From Ramlibacter ginsenosidimutans (GTDB taxonomy: Bacteria; Pseudomonadota; Gammaproteobacteria; Burkholderiales; Burkholderiaceae_C): a DNA stretch of 60,302 bases. Under the pieces are notes generated by a model. The model ran no database searches, had not been told where the DNA came from, and saw nothing but the letters and a program-made list of their open reading frames with translations. Position numbers and translations under genes: made by a program. The stretch covers positions 1 through 60,302 of the forward strand of contig NZ_JAEPWM010000017.1 in NCBI RefSeq assembly GCF_016654015.1, written 5' to 3'. Positions 1 through 8,113 of the stretch are shown here, in pieces. Every line of letters begins with the position of its first letter. The stretch's first letter is position 1.

Positions 1-306
1 GGGCGTCGCGGCAGGCGGCGTGCGGTGCAGGCCCGCTGGGCATCGGTCGGCGCTGCGCGCCGACTCCCCTGGAAGCCGGTCCGGGCGGCGTCGCGCGGCA
101 CAACTCGCAGAGAGTTTGCCCGCGCAGCGGTCAAACCCTCTGCTCAAACAAGTGCCGCGGTAGCATGAAACGTACGCGCGGTTCGATACGCTGCGCTCTC
201 GTAACCGCGCTCCGCCGCCCGGACCGGCTTCCAGGCGATGCCCTTCATGCGGGCCTGCACCGCACGCCACCTGCCGCGACGATGAACAGTCGGGCCCCTG
301 CGCGGA
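1..306. repeat. Nested-palindrome intergenic element, copy A
   Basis: Non-coding element built from three nested inverted repeats. The outer 32-bp arms are at 5-36 and 249-280 (one mismatch), the middle 23-bp arms at 68-90 and 213-235 (exact), and an inner pair GCAGAGAGTTTG/CAAACCCTCTGC is at 107-118 and 132-143. Positions 58 to about 306 are repeated, inverted and about 95% identical, at the other end of the window (60302 back to about 60054). The ORFs that can be read through it are products of the repeat and have no recognisable protein features. Confidence 0.85.
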
Positions 307-327
307 AGGCTCACGGACCTTCGTACT

Positions 328-415
328 CGTAGGCTGGCGGTGAGCACCGCGAACCCCAGCGATCCCGCGTAGCGCAGCAAGCTGGGGTTCGCCTGCGGCT
401 CACCACCAGCCTACG
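328..415 (+). repeat. 85-bp palindromic repeat, copy 1
   Basis: Imperfect palindrome that begins CGTAGGCTGGCGGTGAGC, contains GCGAACCCCAGC, turns around and returns through GCTGGGGTTCGC to CACCAGCCTACG. Three further copies are at 13368-13451, 48888-48975 and, in reverse orientation, 59919-60006. This copy lies just upstream of the MFS gene and immediately follows the larger nested element. Confidence 0.9.
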
Positions 416-479
416 GTTTCGCTGAAGCAGCAAAGAACGCTTGCCCGCCCCCTAGAATCGCGCCCTCAGGAGATCCGAT

Positions 480-1880
480 GTGCATCGTGTGACGCTCACC
501 GTCGCGGCAGCCCTGTTCATGCTGCTGCTCGATGGCTCGATCCTCAACACCTCGCTGCCCGCCATGGCGCAGGCCTTGCAGGTGCGGCCCCTGGCATTGA
601 GTGCGGCAGTCACGGTGTACCTGCTCGCGGGCGCCGCGATGCTGCCGCTGGCCAGCTGGCTGGGCGATCGCGTCGGCTTCCGGCGCCTGTTCGTCGGCGC
701 GATCGCGCTGTTCACGCTGGCCTCGCTGCTGTGCGGCCTGGCGCAGGGCGCGCAGGAACTGGTGCTCGCCCGCGCGCTGCAGGGCGTGGGCGGCGGACTC
801 ATGATGCCGGTGGGCCGCACCATCGCCATGCGCGATGCGCGCAAGGAGGACCTGATCGGCATCACGGCCCTGCTCACCTGGCCGGCCCTGTTCGCGCCCG
901 TGCTCGGTCCGCCGCTCGGTGGCTTCATCACCACCTATGCGTCCTGGCGCTGGAACTTCCTGCTGAACGTGCCGCTGGGCGCGCTGGCGGTCGTGCTGAT
1001 CCTGCGCTGGGTGCCGCGTGACCGGCCGCAGGCACCACGACCGCTCGACGTGCCGGGCGCCGCCGGTGCGGCGCTCGGGCTCATGCTGCTGCTGGGCGGA
1101 CTGCAATGGGCTGCGCACGTGGTGGGCGAGGGCGCGGCCCGGGTCGAGGCGCTGCTCACCATCTGCGCGGGCGCCGCGACGCTGGCCTGGACCGTGCGCC
1201 ACCTGCGCCGCACGCCGCATCCGGTCGTGAGCCTCGCGCCCTTCGAGCACCGCACCTTCCTGGTCGCCACTGCGGCGGGCGGCACCTTCGCCTCCATGTG
1301 CCTGCAGTCCACGCCCTTCCTGTTGCCGCTGCTGTTCCAACTGGCGCTCGGACGCAGCGCGGTCGACGCGGGCGCGCTGCTGCTGCCTTACTTCCTGGGC
1401 AACCTCGCCATGAAGTCGGTGACCACGCCCATCCTGCTGCGCCTGGGCTTCCGCCGGGTGCTGGTCGGCGCCGGCATCGGCAATGCGGCCGCCATCGCCG
1501 CCTTCGCGCTGGTGGGCCCGCAGACGCCGTGGCTCGTGCTCGTTGCGTTGCTCGTGTTGGCGGGCTGCATCCGGTCGATGCTGCTGACCGGCATCAACAC
1601 CTTGATGTTCGCCGACGTCACGCCGCCGCAGCGTCCTGCCGCTGCCGCGCTGGCGACCATGTCCATGCAGACGGCCGCCGCGCTGGGCGTCGCGGTCGGC
1701 GCGATCGTGCTCGCGGTGTCGGCGAGCTGGCATGGCGGCACGCGGCTGGTGCTGGCCGACTTTCACGCCGCCTTCGCGGCCATGGGCCTGTTCTGCGCGC
1801 TGGCGACGGTGTCGTTCTGGCGGATGCCCGACGACGCGGGCGCAGAGATGACGCGCGCCACGGCCGGCCGCAGCAACTGA
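480..1880 (+). CDS. MFS drug-efflux transporter, DHA2 (EmrB-like) type
   Basis: A 466-residue inner-membrane protein of the major facilitator superfamily, expected to export drugs or other hydrophobic compounds using the proton gradient. The first helix carries LDGSILNTSLPAMAQ, the usual start of DHA2 exporters. A loop GDRVGFRR after helix 2 matches MFS motif A, and GALQGVGGGLMMP-like residues (ALQGVGGGLMMPVGR) form the antiporter signature. Many hydrophobic segments continue to the C-terminus. The start is GTG 480: AGGAG at 468-472 is well placed, and the overlapping ATG at 478 is in a frame closed by TGA after four codons. It converges with the deleted aldo/keto reductase gene. The substrate cannot be told from sequence. 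Confidence 0.88.
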   Translation: MHRVTLTVAAALFMLLLDGSILNTSLPAMAQALQVRPLALSAAVTVYLLAGAAMLPLASWLGDRVGFRRLFVGAIALFTLASLLCGLAQGAQELVLARALQGVGGGLMMPVGRTIAMRDARKEDLIGITALLTWPALFAPVLGPPLGGFITTYASWRWNFLLNVPLGALAVVLILRWVPRDRPQAPRPLDVPGAAGAALGLMLLLGGLQWAAHVVGEGAARVEALLTICAGAATLAWTVRHLRRTPHPVVSLAPFEHRTFLVATAAGGTFASMCLQSTPFLLPLLFQLALGRSAVDAGALLLPYFLGNLAMKSVTTPILLRLGFRRVLVGAGIGNAAAIAAFALVGPQTPWLVLVALLVLAGCIRSMLLTGINTLMFADVTPPQRPAAAALATMSMQTAAALGVAVGAIVLAVSASWHGGTRLVLADFHAAFAAMGLFCALATVSFWRMPDDAGAEMTRATAGRSN

Positions 1881-1885
1881 GCGGC

Positions 1886-2224
1886 TCAGAGCATCGCCAG
1901 CGCCGTGGGCCCCTTCGGCGGCGGGAACAGCCGGTCGAGCTCCTGGAGTTGCGCCGGCGACAGCGGGTGCGCCAGCGCCGCGGCGTTGTCCTGCAGGCGT
2001 TCGGGGCTGCCCGTCTTCGGGATCGCGATGGCCTCGCCCACGAGTTGCTCCGAGCGGCCGTCCCCGTACATCTCGGCCGTGTCGACCAGCGTCAGGCCGA
2101 GGTCCAGGCCGCGGCGCAGCGCGGCGATTTCGCTGGCCCGCGCGGCCGGGTCGTCGCCGATGTTCCAGGTGCCCTGGCCGAGCGCGGGCACGCGTTCGCC
2201 GCAGGGCAGCGTGCGCTCGATCAT
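1886..2224 (-). pseudogene. Aldo/keto reductase with large in-frame internal deletion
   Basis: The 112-codon frame joins the N-terminus of an aldo/keto reductase (residues 1-67, with GTWNIGDD and the DTAEMYG segment that holds the catalytic Asp and Tyr) directly to the C-terminal cofactor and tail segment (IPKTGSPERLQDN to PPPKGP). A full-length enzyme is about 275 residues, so roughly 165 central residues are gone, including the catalytic Lys and His strands of the barrel. The junction reads EAIA|IPK, without a frameshift. The start lies 1 nt after the stop of the upstream GST gene, so it was probably the second gene of that operon. A folded, active reductase is unlikely. An assembly artefact is possible but nothing suggests it. 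Confidence 0.8.
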
Positions 2225-2225
2225 C

Positions 2226-2858
2226 TCAGAGCGCCATCGCCGGACGCTGCGCCATCGCCGCGCGCCAGCGTTGCAGGTTGGGATGCTGCTCGCCCGGCTT
2301 CACCTTGACCGCCCGCGCGAAATCCACCGCGACGACGGCGGTGATGTCGGCGATGCTGAAGCGGTGGGTCGCGATGAACTCGCGGCCTTGCAGCCGTTCT
2401 TCCAGCGTGAGGAAGAAATCCTGGAGGCGCTGCTGCCCGCGCTGCGCGAGCTCGGGGATCTGCGCGTAGTTGCGCGGGCCGGGCAGGGCGCGGTTCGCCA
2501 TGGCGGGCGAGCCATTGCGCAAGCCCTCGGCGATTGCGAGCAGGCCTTCGAACTCGATGCGCCAGTTCCAGCTCGCGATCTCGGCCTTCTCCAGCGGCGT
2601 GCGCCCCAGCAGCGGCGGCTCGGGGCACACTGCCTCGAGGTAGGCAGTGATCGCCGCGTTGTCCGTGAGCACCGCGCCTTCCTCGGTCTGCAGCGCGGGC
2701 ACGGTGCACTGCGGATTGATGCGCCGGAACGCTTCCCCGAGCTGCTCGCCGCTGCGCAGGTCCACCTGCACGGTCGCGTGCGGAATGCCCTTCTCGGCCA
2801 ACAGGATGCGCGCGCGGCGCGGGCTGGGGGCAGTGGCGCAATCGTAGAGAGTGATCAT
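2226..2858 (-). CDS. Glutathione S-transferase family protein
   Basis: A 210-residue cytosolic GST. The thioredoxin-like N-domain (about residues 1-80) starts MITLYDCATAPSPRRA and contains the cis-Pro segment CTVPALQTEEGAVLTDNAAI, whose D-N/S region binds the glutathione gamma-glutamyl group. The all-helical C-domain follows and ends with the typical FSIADITAV capping-box motif near residue 170. Length is normal. It lies between the YghU-type gene (6 nt upstream) and the deleted aldo/keto reductase, all leftward, so the three were probably one transcript. The substrate is unknown; roles in detoxification or aromatic catabolism are common in this family. Confidence 0.9.
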   Translation of the reverse strand: MITLYDCATAPSPRRARILLAEKGIPHATVQVDLRSGEQLGEAFRRINPQCTVPALQTEEGAVLTDNAAITAYLEAVCPEPPLLGRTPLEKAEIASWNWRIEFEGLLAIAEGLRNGSPAMANRALPGPRNYAQIPELAQRGQQRLQDFFLTLEERLQGREFIATHRFSIADITAVVAVDFARAVKVKPGEQHPNLQRWRAAMAQRPAMAL

Positions 2859-2864
2859 GATTGT

Positions 2865-3743
2865 TCAGGCCGCGCCGGCGGCCAGCTTGTCTTGCGTGCG
2901 CAGCTCGAAGTCGCTCGCCTCGTGCCGCTCGTGCAGCTGGCTGGACGGCTCGCCCCAGGTGCGGTTCACCATGCGGCCGCGCTTCGCGGCCGGGCGTGCG
3001 GCGATCTCGTCGGTCCAGCGCAGCACGTTGCGGTAGCCGTCCACCTGCAGGAATTCGCCGGCGCCATAGAGCTGGCCTTTCGCCAGGGCGCCGTACCAGG
3101 GCCAGATGGCCATGTCGGCGATCGTGTACTGGTCGCCGGCGACGTAGCGTGCCTCGCCGAGTCGCCGGTCCAGCACGTCGAGCTGGCGCTTGACCTCCAT
3201 CGCATAGCGGTCGATGGCGTACTCGATCTTGCTGGGCGCGTAGGCATAGAAGTGGCCGAAGCCGCCACCCAGGAAGGGCGCGCTGCCCATCTGCCAGAAC
3301 AGCCACGACAGGCACTCGGCGCGCGCCGCTCCGGGCTCGGGCAGGAAGGCGCCGAACTTCTCGGCCAGGTAGAGCAGGATGGCGCCCGACTCGAACACGC
3401 GGATGGGGGCCAGGCCGCTGTGGTCGACCAGCGCGGGAATCTTGGAGTTGGGATTCACCGCCACGAAGCCGCTGCTGAACTGCGCGCCTTCACCGATGGG
3501 GATCAGCCACGCGTCGTACTCGGCGCCGGCATGCCCGGCCGCGAGCAGCTCCTCCAGCATGACCGTCACCTTGACGCCATTGGGCGTGCCCAACGAATAC
3601 AGCTGGAGCGGGTGGCGCCCGACCGGCAGTTGCTTGTCGTGCGTGGGCCCGGCGATCGGCCGGTTGATGTTGGCGAACTTGCCGCCGCTCTCCTTGTTCC
3701 AGGTCCAGACGGCAGGCGGTGTATAGGCAGGCGTATCGCTCAT
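2865..3743 (-). CDS. yghU: Glutathione-dependent disulfide-bond oxidoreductase (YghU-type GST)
   Basis: A 292-residue member of the nu-class GST family, represented by E. coli YghU, which reduces disulfides with glutathione. Recognisable features are the N-terminal PPAVWTWNKESGGKFANINRPIAG extension, the thioredoxin-like domain with NGVKVTVMLEEL and SKIPALVD, FESGAILLYLAEKFG, and the helical domain with YTIADMAIWPWYG. The ATG at 3743 (MSDTPAYTPP) is chosen over an upstream in-frame extension because an AAGG element lies 8-10 nt before it and family members begin at this point. It is first in a leftward run with the GST and aldo/keto reductase remnant. Confidence 0.92.
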   Translation of the reverse strand: MSDTPAYTPPAVWTWNKESGGKFANINRPIAGPTHDKQLPVGRHPLQLYSLGTPNGVKVTVMLEELLAAGHAGAEYDAWLIPIGEGAQFSSGFVAVNPNSKIPALVDHSGLAPIRVFESGAILLYLAEKFGAFLPEPGAARAECLSWLFWQMGSAPFLGGGFGHFYAYAPSKIEYAIDRYAMEVKRQLDVLDRRLGEARYVAGDQYTIADMAIWPWYGALAKGQLYGAGEFLQVDGYRNVLRWTDEIAARPAAKRGRMVNRTWGEPSSQLHERHEASDFELRTQDKLAAGAA

Positions 3744-3816
3744 GATGCAACCTTGTTCGGGGCGCGGCCAGTATAGGCAGGGGTGGGAGTTGCTGCTGGA
3801 ATGCGGAAAACACAAA

Positions 3817-3936
3817 CCAACAACCGGACGCAGAGGACGCAGAAGATCCGCAGAAGACGCAAAAGGACTTCCATGAAAAATGGATTTCTTTTGCGTCCTC
3901 TGCGAAACCTTTGCGCCCTCTGCGTCCGGTTGTTGG
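3817..3936. repeat. Long inverted repeat of GCAGAGGACGC units
   Basis: A 120-bp stem-loop between the YghU and esterase genes. The left arm (3817-3867) begins CCAACAACCGGACGCAGAGG and the right arm (3886-3936) is its approximate reverse complement, ending CTCTGCGTCCGGTTGTTGG. Each arm repeats a G(A/T)CGCAGA(G/A)GACGC unit two or three times. A small hairpin TCCAT-GAAAA-ATGGA (3870-3884) sits at the centre. It is non-coding and resembles a REP/MITE-type dispersed element. No second copy is in this window. Confidence 0.85.
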
Positions 3937-3963
3937 GTTTAAGAGCTCGCCTCGCCCGAGGCC

Positions 3964-5448
3964 TCACCGACTGTAGAAGCGCTCCAGGAAGTCCAGTTGT
4001 GGCTTGCGCCAGGCGGCGCCGGGGGTGACCGCGTCGCCGAAGACGAGGTGGTTGTCGTCGGCGATGCGGTAGCGGTCCCACGGCGGCACGCCGGCCGTGT
4101 TGGGGTCACCGTTCGCCGCGAATGCGACCCAGGCCTTGCGCATCACCTGCGACAAGGCCTCGTCACGCGCGTCGAAGTCGGCCTGCTCGCCCGGTGCGAC
4201 CCGGTCCAGCGTGCCGAAGGCGTGCGCGACTTCCTCGCCGTGATGCGGGCCGTCGGCCTGGTGCGGCCGGCGGCGTGCGAACAGGTACTTCCAGGTGCGC
4301 GGCTCCTGGCGCGCCATGCACTGCGCGATGAGCCGCGTGCCGTAGTTGAACTGCGTGTCCGCGAACATCGCCGCCACGGCCGCCCGTGCCTCGGCATCGC
4401 CGTGCGCAGGATAGAGCGCGGCCGCTTCCGCCGCGGCGGCGCCGAAGTTGGTGTCCACCTGCTGCTGGTACGCGGCGAGCGTGTCGACCGGCCAGCTCTT
4501 CGTGAGCGTCGTGCCCTCGTCGCTGTTGCTGCCCACGATGATCGGCATGCGATGCATGCGGCCGGTCTGGAAGGCGGGACGCTCGTCTTCGGGCAGCAGC
4601 CAGCCATCGCGGATCGGGCGCAGCACGCGCGGCGTGGTGAGGCCGCGCACGGCCGGCGAGAGCAGGGAGGTGCGGGCGAGCACCTCGCTCGCGGAGAGCG
4701 AGCGCAAGGCGGCGAGATCGTCCCCCAGCTTGCGTCCAGCCTGCTGCGCGTCGGCCAGCGACGCCAGCGGTCGCGCCGCGCCGGGGCTGTGCAGGATCGC
4801 GCGGTCGAACGAGCTGCGGGCGAGCGGCGAGGCGAGCAGCAGCGAGATCGACGCCGAGCCCGCCGAGACACCGAACACCGTGATGCGCGCACGATCGCCG
4901 CCGAACGATTCGATGTGGGTGCGGATCCACGCCAGTGCGGCCAGCTGGTCCAGCAGACCGTAGTTGCCGGAGACGCCGTGCTGCGACTCCGCGCTCAGCG
5001 CCGGATGCGCAAGGAATCCAAACAGGCCGGAGCGGTAGTTGAGCGTGACCACGACCGCGCCTTCGGCCGCGAGCCGCGCGCCGTCGCTGCGCAGGTCCGA
5101 TCCGCTGCCGCCCGTGAAGCCGCCGCCGTGCAGCCACACGAGCACGGGCAGTTGCGCATCTTCCCCGAGTGCCGGCGTCCAGATGTTGAGGTAGAGGCAG
5201 TCCTCGTCCTGGCGCGGCGCGCGGAACCGGGGATTCGCTGCCTGCGGGAAGTCCGGCCCGAAGGCCAGCGCGTCGCGTACGCCGAGCCAGGTGGGCGCCG
5301 CCTGCGGCGGCCGCCAGCGCAGCGGCCCCACCGGGGGCGCCGCGTAGGGAACGCCGAGGAACACGCCGCCGTCGCCCGCGCTGCGGCCGCGCAGCGTGCC
5401 CGCGCCGGTTTCGACGGTGACGTACTCCGATCCCGCTTGCCTGTCCAT
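3964..5448 (-). CDS. Type-B carboxylesterase
   Basis: A 494-residue alpha/beta-hydrolase of the carboxylesterase/lipase (PnbA-like) family, which hydrolyses carboxylic esters. The oxyanion-hole HGGG is at residues 107-110, the nucleophile elbow is G193-V-S195-A-G197 (Val where most family members have Glu), the acidic residue is expected in GSNSDEGTTL, and the His in PHHGEEVAHAF. There is no signal peptide, so it is probably cytoplasmic. AGGAG precedes ATG 5448. It begins 13 nt after the IclR gene and follows the LigB-type dioxygenase gene on the same strand, which suggests the pathway starts with an aromatic or aryl-carboxylic ester. Confidence 0.9.
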   Translation of the reverse strand: MDRQAGSEYVTVETGAGTLRGRSAGDGGVFLGVPYAAPPVGPLRWRPPQAAPTWLGVRDALAFGPDFPQAANPRFRAPRQDEDCLYLNIWTPALGEDAQLPVLVWLHGGGFTGGSGSDLRSDGARLAAEGAVVVTLNYRSGLFGFLAHPALSAESQHGVSGNYGLLDQLAALAWIRTHIESFGGDRARITVFGVSAGSASISLLLASPLARSSFDRAILHSPGAARPLASLADAQQAGRKLGDDLAALRSLSASEVLARTSLLSPAVRGLTTPRVLRPIRDGWLLPEDERPAFQTGRMHRMPIIVGSNSDEGTTLTKSWPVDTLAAYQQQVDTNFGAAAAEAAALYPAHGDAEARAAVAAMFADTQFNYGTRLIAQCMARQEPRTWKYLFARRRPHQADGPHHGEEVAHAFGTLDRVAPGEQADFDARDEALSQVMRKAWVAFAANGDPNTAGVPPWDRYRIADDNHLVFGDAVTPGAAWRKPQLDFLERFYSR

Positions 5449-5461
5449 GCGTACTCCTGGT

Positions 5462-6385
5462 TCAGCGCCGGCCCAGCGAGGGCGTGGGCGGTTCGGCCGC
5501 GAGGCGGCGCCGCACTTCCGCGGCGAGTTCCACCAGGCGCTTGCCGTTGCGTTCCATCACGGCCACGGTCTGTTGCGCGGCATGGCCTTGCGAGTTGAAC
5601 GACAGCAGCGTGCGGCCGTCCGTGTGCACGAAGGGTGCGGCGACCGAGTTGGTGGTCTTCTGGAAGGTGCCCGCGGCGATGCAGAAGCCGCGCCGGTCCA
5701 CCTGTTCCACCGCGTCGTCCAGCTCGCCCTGCAGTTGCGGCCACTCCTTGCGGTAATGGTCCTTCAGTTCGTCGTACAGCCGTCCACGCTCCTGCGGTTG
5801 CATCGCCGCGATGCACGAGCGGCCCATGGCCGTGCGGATCAGCGGCACGCGGAAGCCGACGCGCTGGCGGCGGTTGGGGTTCGGCTCGCCCAGTGCGTAC
5901 TCCAGGTACAGCACGCTCAGCCCTTCGTGCACGCCGAGTCCCACGTTGGTCTTGCTGCGTTCGGCCAGCGCTTCCATCAGCGGCCGCGCGATCGCGGGCA
6001 CCGGCATGTTCACCAGGTAGGGATAGGCGAGCGTCACCACGCCGGCGGCGAGTTCGTACTTGCCGAACTCGGGCAGGTAGCGCAGGTAGCCCAGTTGCGT
6101 GAGCGTGTACGTCAGGCGCGAGACCGTGGGCTTGGGCAGCTGCGTCGCCGCGGCGATCTCCACGTTCCCGAGCAGCTTGCGGTCGAACTGGAACGCACGC
6201 AGGATCGCCAGCCCGCGCGCGACGGCGTTGTTGAAGCGGGGATCGTCGTCCTCCGTCTTGATCTGTATGCCTTCGGAGTAGTCCGGCAACACCGGCTTGT
6301 CCGTTCGGCTGGGGCGACCCACGTGTCCTCTCCTGTCATGCGTCCAACCCCGCAAGTCTAGCGATGCGTCGCTGCGGTCCACCAT
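5462..6385 (-). CDS. IclR-family transcriptional regulator
   Basis: A 307-residue DNA-binding regulator. After an N-terminal extension of about 40 residues comes the winged helix-turn-helix (NNAVARGLAILRAFQFDRKLLG, then ATQLPKPTVSRLTYTLTQLGYL, about residues 50-110). The IclR effector domain follows, with the typical segment VPLIRTAMGRSCIAAM and the late RRGFCIAAG and VAAPF blocks. ATG 6385 is preceded by AGGAG at good spacing. It sits between the dioxygenase and esterase genes and probably controls them and the divergent Bug/Rieske operon in response to an aromatic ligand. The dyad at 7470-7489 is a candidate operator. Confidence 0.9.
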   Translation of the reverse strand: MVDRSDASLDLRGWTHDRRGHVGRPSRTDKPVLPDYSEGIQIKTEDDDPRFNNAVARGLAILRAFQFDRKLLGNVEIAAATQLPKPTVSRLTYTLTQLGYLRYLPEFGKYELAAGVVTLAYPYLVNMPVPAIARPLMEALAERSKTNVGLGVHEGLSVLYLEYALGEPNPNRRQRVGFRVPLIRTAMGRSCIAAMQPQERGRLYDELKDHYRKEWPQLQGELDDAVEQVDRRGFCIAAGTFQKTTNSVAAPFVHTDGRTLLSFNSQGHAAQQTVAVMERNGKRLVELAAEVRRRLAAEPPTPSLGRR

Positions 6386-6466
6386 CGTCGCTCCTAATGG
6401 GCGAGGACGCGCGGGCCGCTGTTCGCTCCGCGCGACGTACTCGCCGCCAGGCCGGATGCGTCCACT

Positions 6467-7447
6467 TCAGCTCCAGTCGGCGAAGCACATGCCGGTGCCC
6501 GTGCCGGCGGGCGTGCGATAGGCGGGGATGTACTCGATGCCCCGCAGCGTGAGGTGTTCCACCGCACCGGCCATGCAGATCCAGTTGCGGATCTCGGAAC
6601 TGCCGGAGTTGAGTTGCTCGCGCGGCAAGGCGGCGAGGGCGGCTGCGTCCTTCTCGCGCAGCGCGCGGATCACACGGCCATCCAGGCCGGGATCGACCGT
6701 GAAGTGGCTGAGGCCGCCCGAGGCCAGCACGCCGACGCGCTGCGTGCCCGGATAACTCTCCACGGCCTTGCGGATCGCCTGGCCCAACCGGTAGCAGCGC
6801 CCCGGCGTCGGCTGGTTGGGTGGGAAGTAGGTGTTCAGGAAGACCGGCACCACGGGCAGCGTGGCGCCGGGGAGCAGCCGGTTGTGCACGAAGCCGAAGG
6901 CGTGGCCTTCGCCGTGGCCCTCCGCCAGGCTGTCGGCCACCGAGAGGTCGAAATCCTCCATCAGGCTGGAGATCAGGTGCTCGGCGAGCTTCGCGTCCAC
7001 CGGGTAGTCGCGCGCCACGTCGCGCTCGTAGTAGCGCGCCGAAGCGTTGCGCGCCCAGTCCGGTCCGGGATAGCTCTTCAGCGGGACGTTGCGGATGCTG
7101 TCGCCGCGATAGAGCAGCACGGCCGGCATGTTGGCGTCGTCATAGAGCTCCTTCTGGTCGTCGCCCACCACGACCAGCGTGTCCAGGCGCGCGCTGCGCA
7201 GCACGGCGGAGAGCCGCTCGATTTGCGCCATCGCGCGCTGGTGCTTGTCCGCGAACACCTGCGGCGTGAGCTCCCGGTCCATGCCCGGCGGCGCGAGCTG
7301 CAGCAGCTGGTCGTAGTTGACCGGGCGGCCCTCCTTGCTGAGGTGTGGGCGCATGCGGTCGCGCTCGATGAAGCGGGGCCAATCGGCCAGCGGCGCATTG
7401 AGCATGGGGGTGTGGGAGGTTCCGATGCCGAGGACGAGGTGGGCCAT
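6467..7447 (-). CDS. LigB-type extradiol ring-cleavage dioxygenase catalytic subunit
   Basis: A 326-residue member of the class III (LigB-like) extradiol dioxygenases, non-heme Fe(II) enzymes that open catechol-type rings. The N-terminus LGIGTSHTPML supplies the first histidine ligand (His12). VVVGDDQKELYDD, GFVHNRLLP, PVFLNTYFPPNQP and GGLSHFTVDPGLD are the other conserved blocks, with the expected Glu ligand late in the chain. No small LigA-like subunit is encoded nearby, so it is probably a one-component enzyme. It is the first gene leftward from the divergent promoter at 7448-7540, ahead of the IclR and esterase genes. The ring substrate is unknown. Confidence 0.85.
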   Translation of the reverse strand: MAHLVLGIGTSHTPMLNAPLADWPRFIERDRMRPHLSKEGRPVNYDQLLQLAPPGMDRELTPQVFADKHQRAMAQIERLSAVLRSARLDTLVVVGDDQKELYDDANMPAVLLYRGDSIRNVPLKSYPGPDWARNASARYYERDVARDYPVDAKLAEHLISSLMEDFDLSVADSLAEGHGEGHAFGFVHNRLLPGATLPVVPVFLNTYFPPNQPTPGRCYRLGQAIRKAVESYPGTQRVGVLASGGLSHFTVDPGLDGRVIRALREKDAAALAALPREQLNSGSSEIRNWICMAGAVEHLTLRGIEYIPAYRTPAGTGTGMCFADWS

Positions 7448-7469
7448 GTACGCGTTTGCCCCTAGGGCG

Positions 7470-7489
7470 TTCCGTTGCTGCGATCGGAA
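7470..7489. promoter_or_regulatory. Dyad in divergent promoter, candidate IclR operator
   Basis: TTCCG-N10-CGGAA lies midway between the divergent starts at 7447 and 7541. It is followed by an AT-rich stretch (7490-7510, containing GGAATTATATTTT) that could supply a -10 element. Function is inferred from position and from the similarity of the arms to the TTCC/GGAA dyad beside the second IclR gene at 26839-26859. Confidence 0.4.
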
Positions 7490-7540
7490 AATGGAATTAT
7501 ATTTTGATTCAAGTCAAGGACGCCTGTCAAAGAACCCCCC

Positions 7541-8113
7541 ATGCAGAAAAGCCCGCTGGGCCTGGAAGGCCTGTTCGTGCTGGAGCCCGACGTGAGCTCC
7601 GACGCGCACGGCCGCTACAGCTACTACTACAGCGAGCAGGACTTCGCCCGCGCCGGCGCGGCCGCGCACTACGTGCAGGAGCACGCTTCCTGCTATGCGC
7701 TGCGGCACACGGTGCGCGGGCTGCACTTCCAGCAGCCGCCGCGCGCGCAGCACAAGGTGGTGCGCGTCGCGCGCGGGCGCATCTGGGACGTGTGCGTGGA
7801 CGTGCGGCGCGGCTCGCCCACCTATGGCCGGCATGCGTGCGTGGAGCTCGCCGGCGGCGACTGGCGCCAGCTGCACGTGCCGCCCGGCTTCGCCCACGGC
7901 TTCTGCACGCTGGAGCCGGACACCGAGATCACCTTCCGACTCACCGACTACAACAACCGCGACCACGCGGGCGGCCTGCTGTGGAACGACCCTGCGCTGG
8001 GCATCGCCTGGCCGTGTGGCGACCAGCCGGCCTGGGTGTTTCCCGCGGACCGGCAGTGGCCGGCGCTGGAGGCGCTGCACTCCCCCTTCCACCACCAGGA
8101 GACAGACCCATGA
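7541..8113 (+). CDS. dTDP-4-dehydrorhamnose 3,5-epimerase-like cupin
   Basis: A 190-residue RmlC-family cupin. The catalytic histidine region reads RHTVRGLHFQ (His62), the beta-barrel includes HVPPGFAHGF, and the distal block LLWNDPALGIAW carries the conserved Asp. The usual FLYKTTDYY segment reads ITFRLTDYN here, so the position of the catalytic Tyr is Phe132. No other nucleotide-sugar genes are present. The stop overlaps the start of the following Bug gene (ATGA), placing it first in the Bug/Bug/PPOX/Rieske operon, which is unexpected for a sugar epimerase. It may act on another substrate. The start lacks a clear Shine-Dalgarno. Confidence 0.8.
   Translation: MQKSPLGLEGLFVLEPDVSSDAHGRYSYYYSEQDFARAGAAAHYVQEHASCYALRHTVRGLHFQQPPRAQHKVVRVARGRIWDVCVDVRRGSPTYGRHACVELAGGDWRQLHVPPGFAHGFCTLEPDTEITFRLTDYNNRDHAGGLLWNDPALGIAWPCGDQPAWVFPADRQWPALEALHSPFHHQETDP

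Noticed and set aside
144..380. 78-aa leftward ORF, with similar ones at 48020-48940 and 59785-60123
   Set aside because: The shared peptide (GSLGFA.LTASLR) is the translation of the palindromic repeat, so these are repeat artefacts rather than a protein family.
411..1766. 451-aa leftward ORF opposite the MFS gene
   Set aside because: It is antisense to a clear membrane protein gene and is dominated by Arg, Gln, His and Gly, as expected of GC-rich shadow frames.
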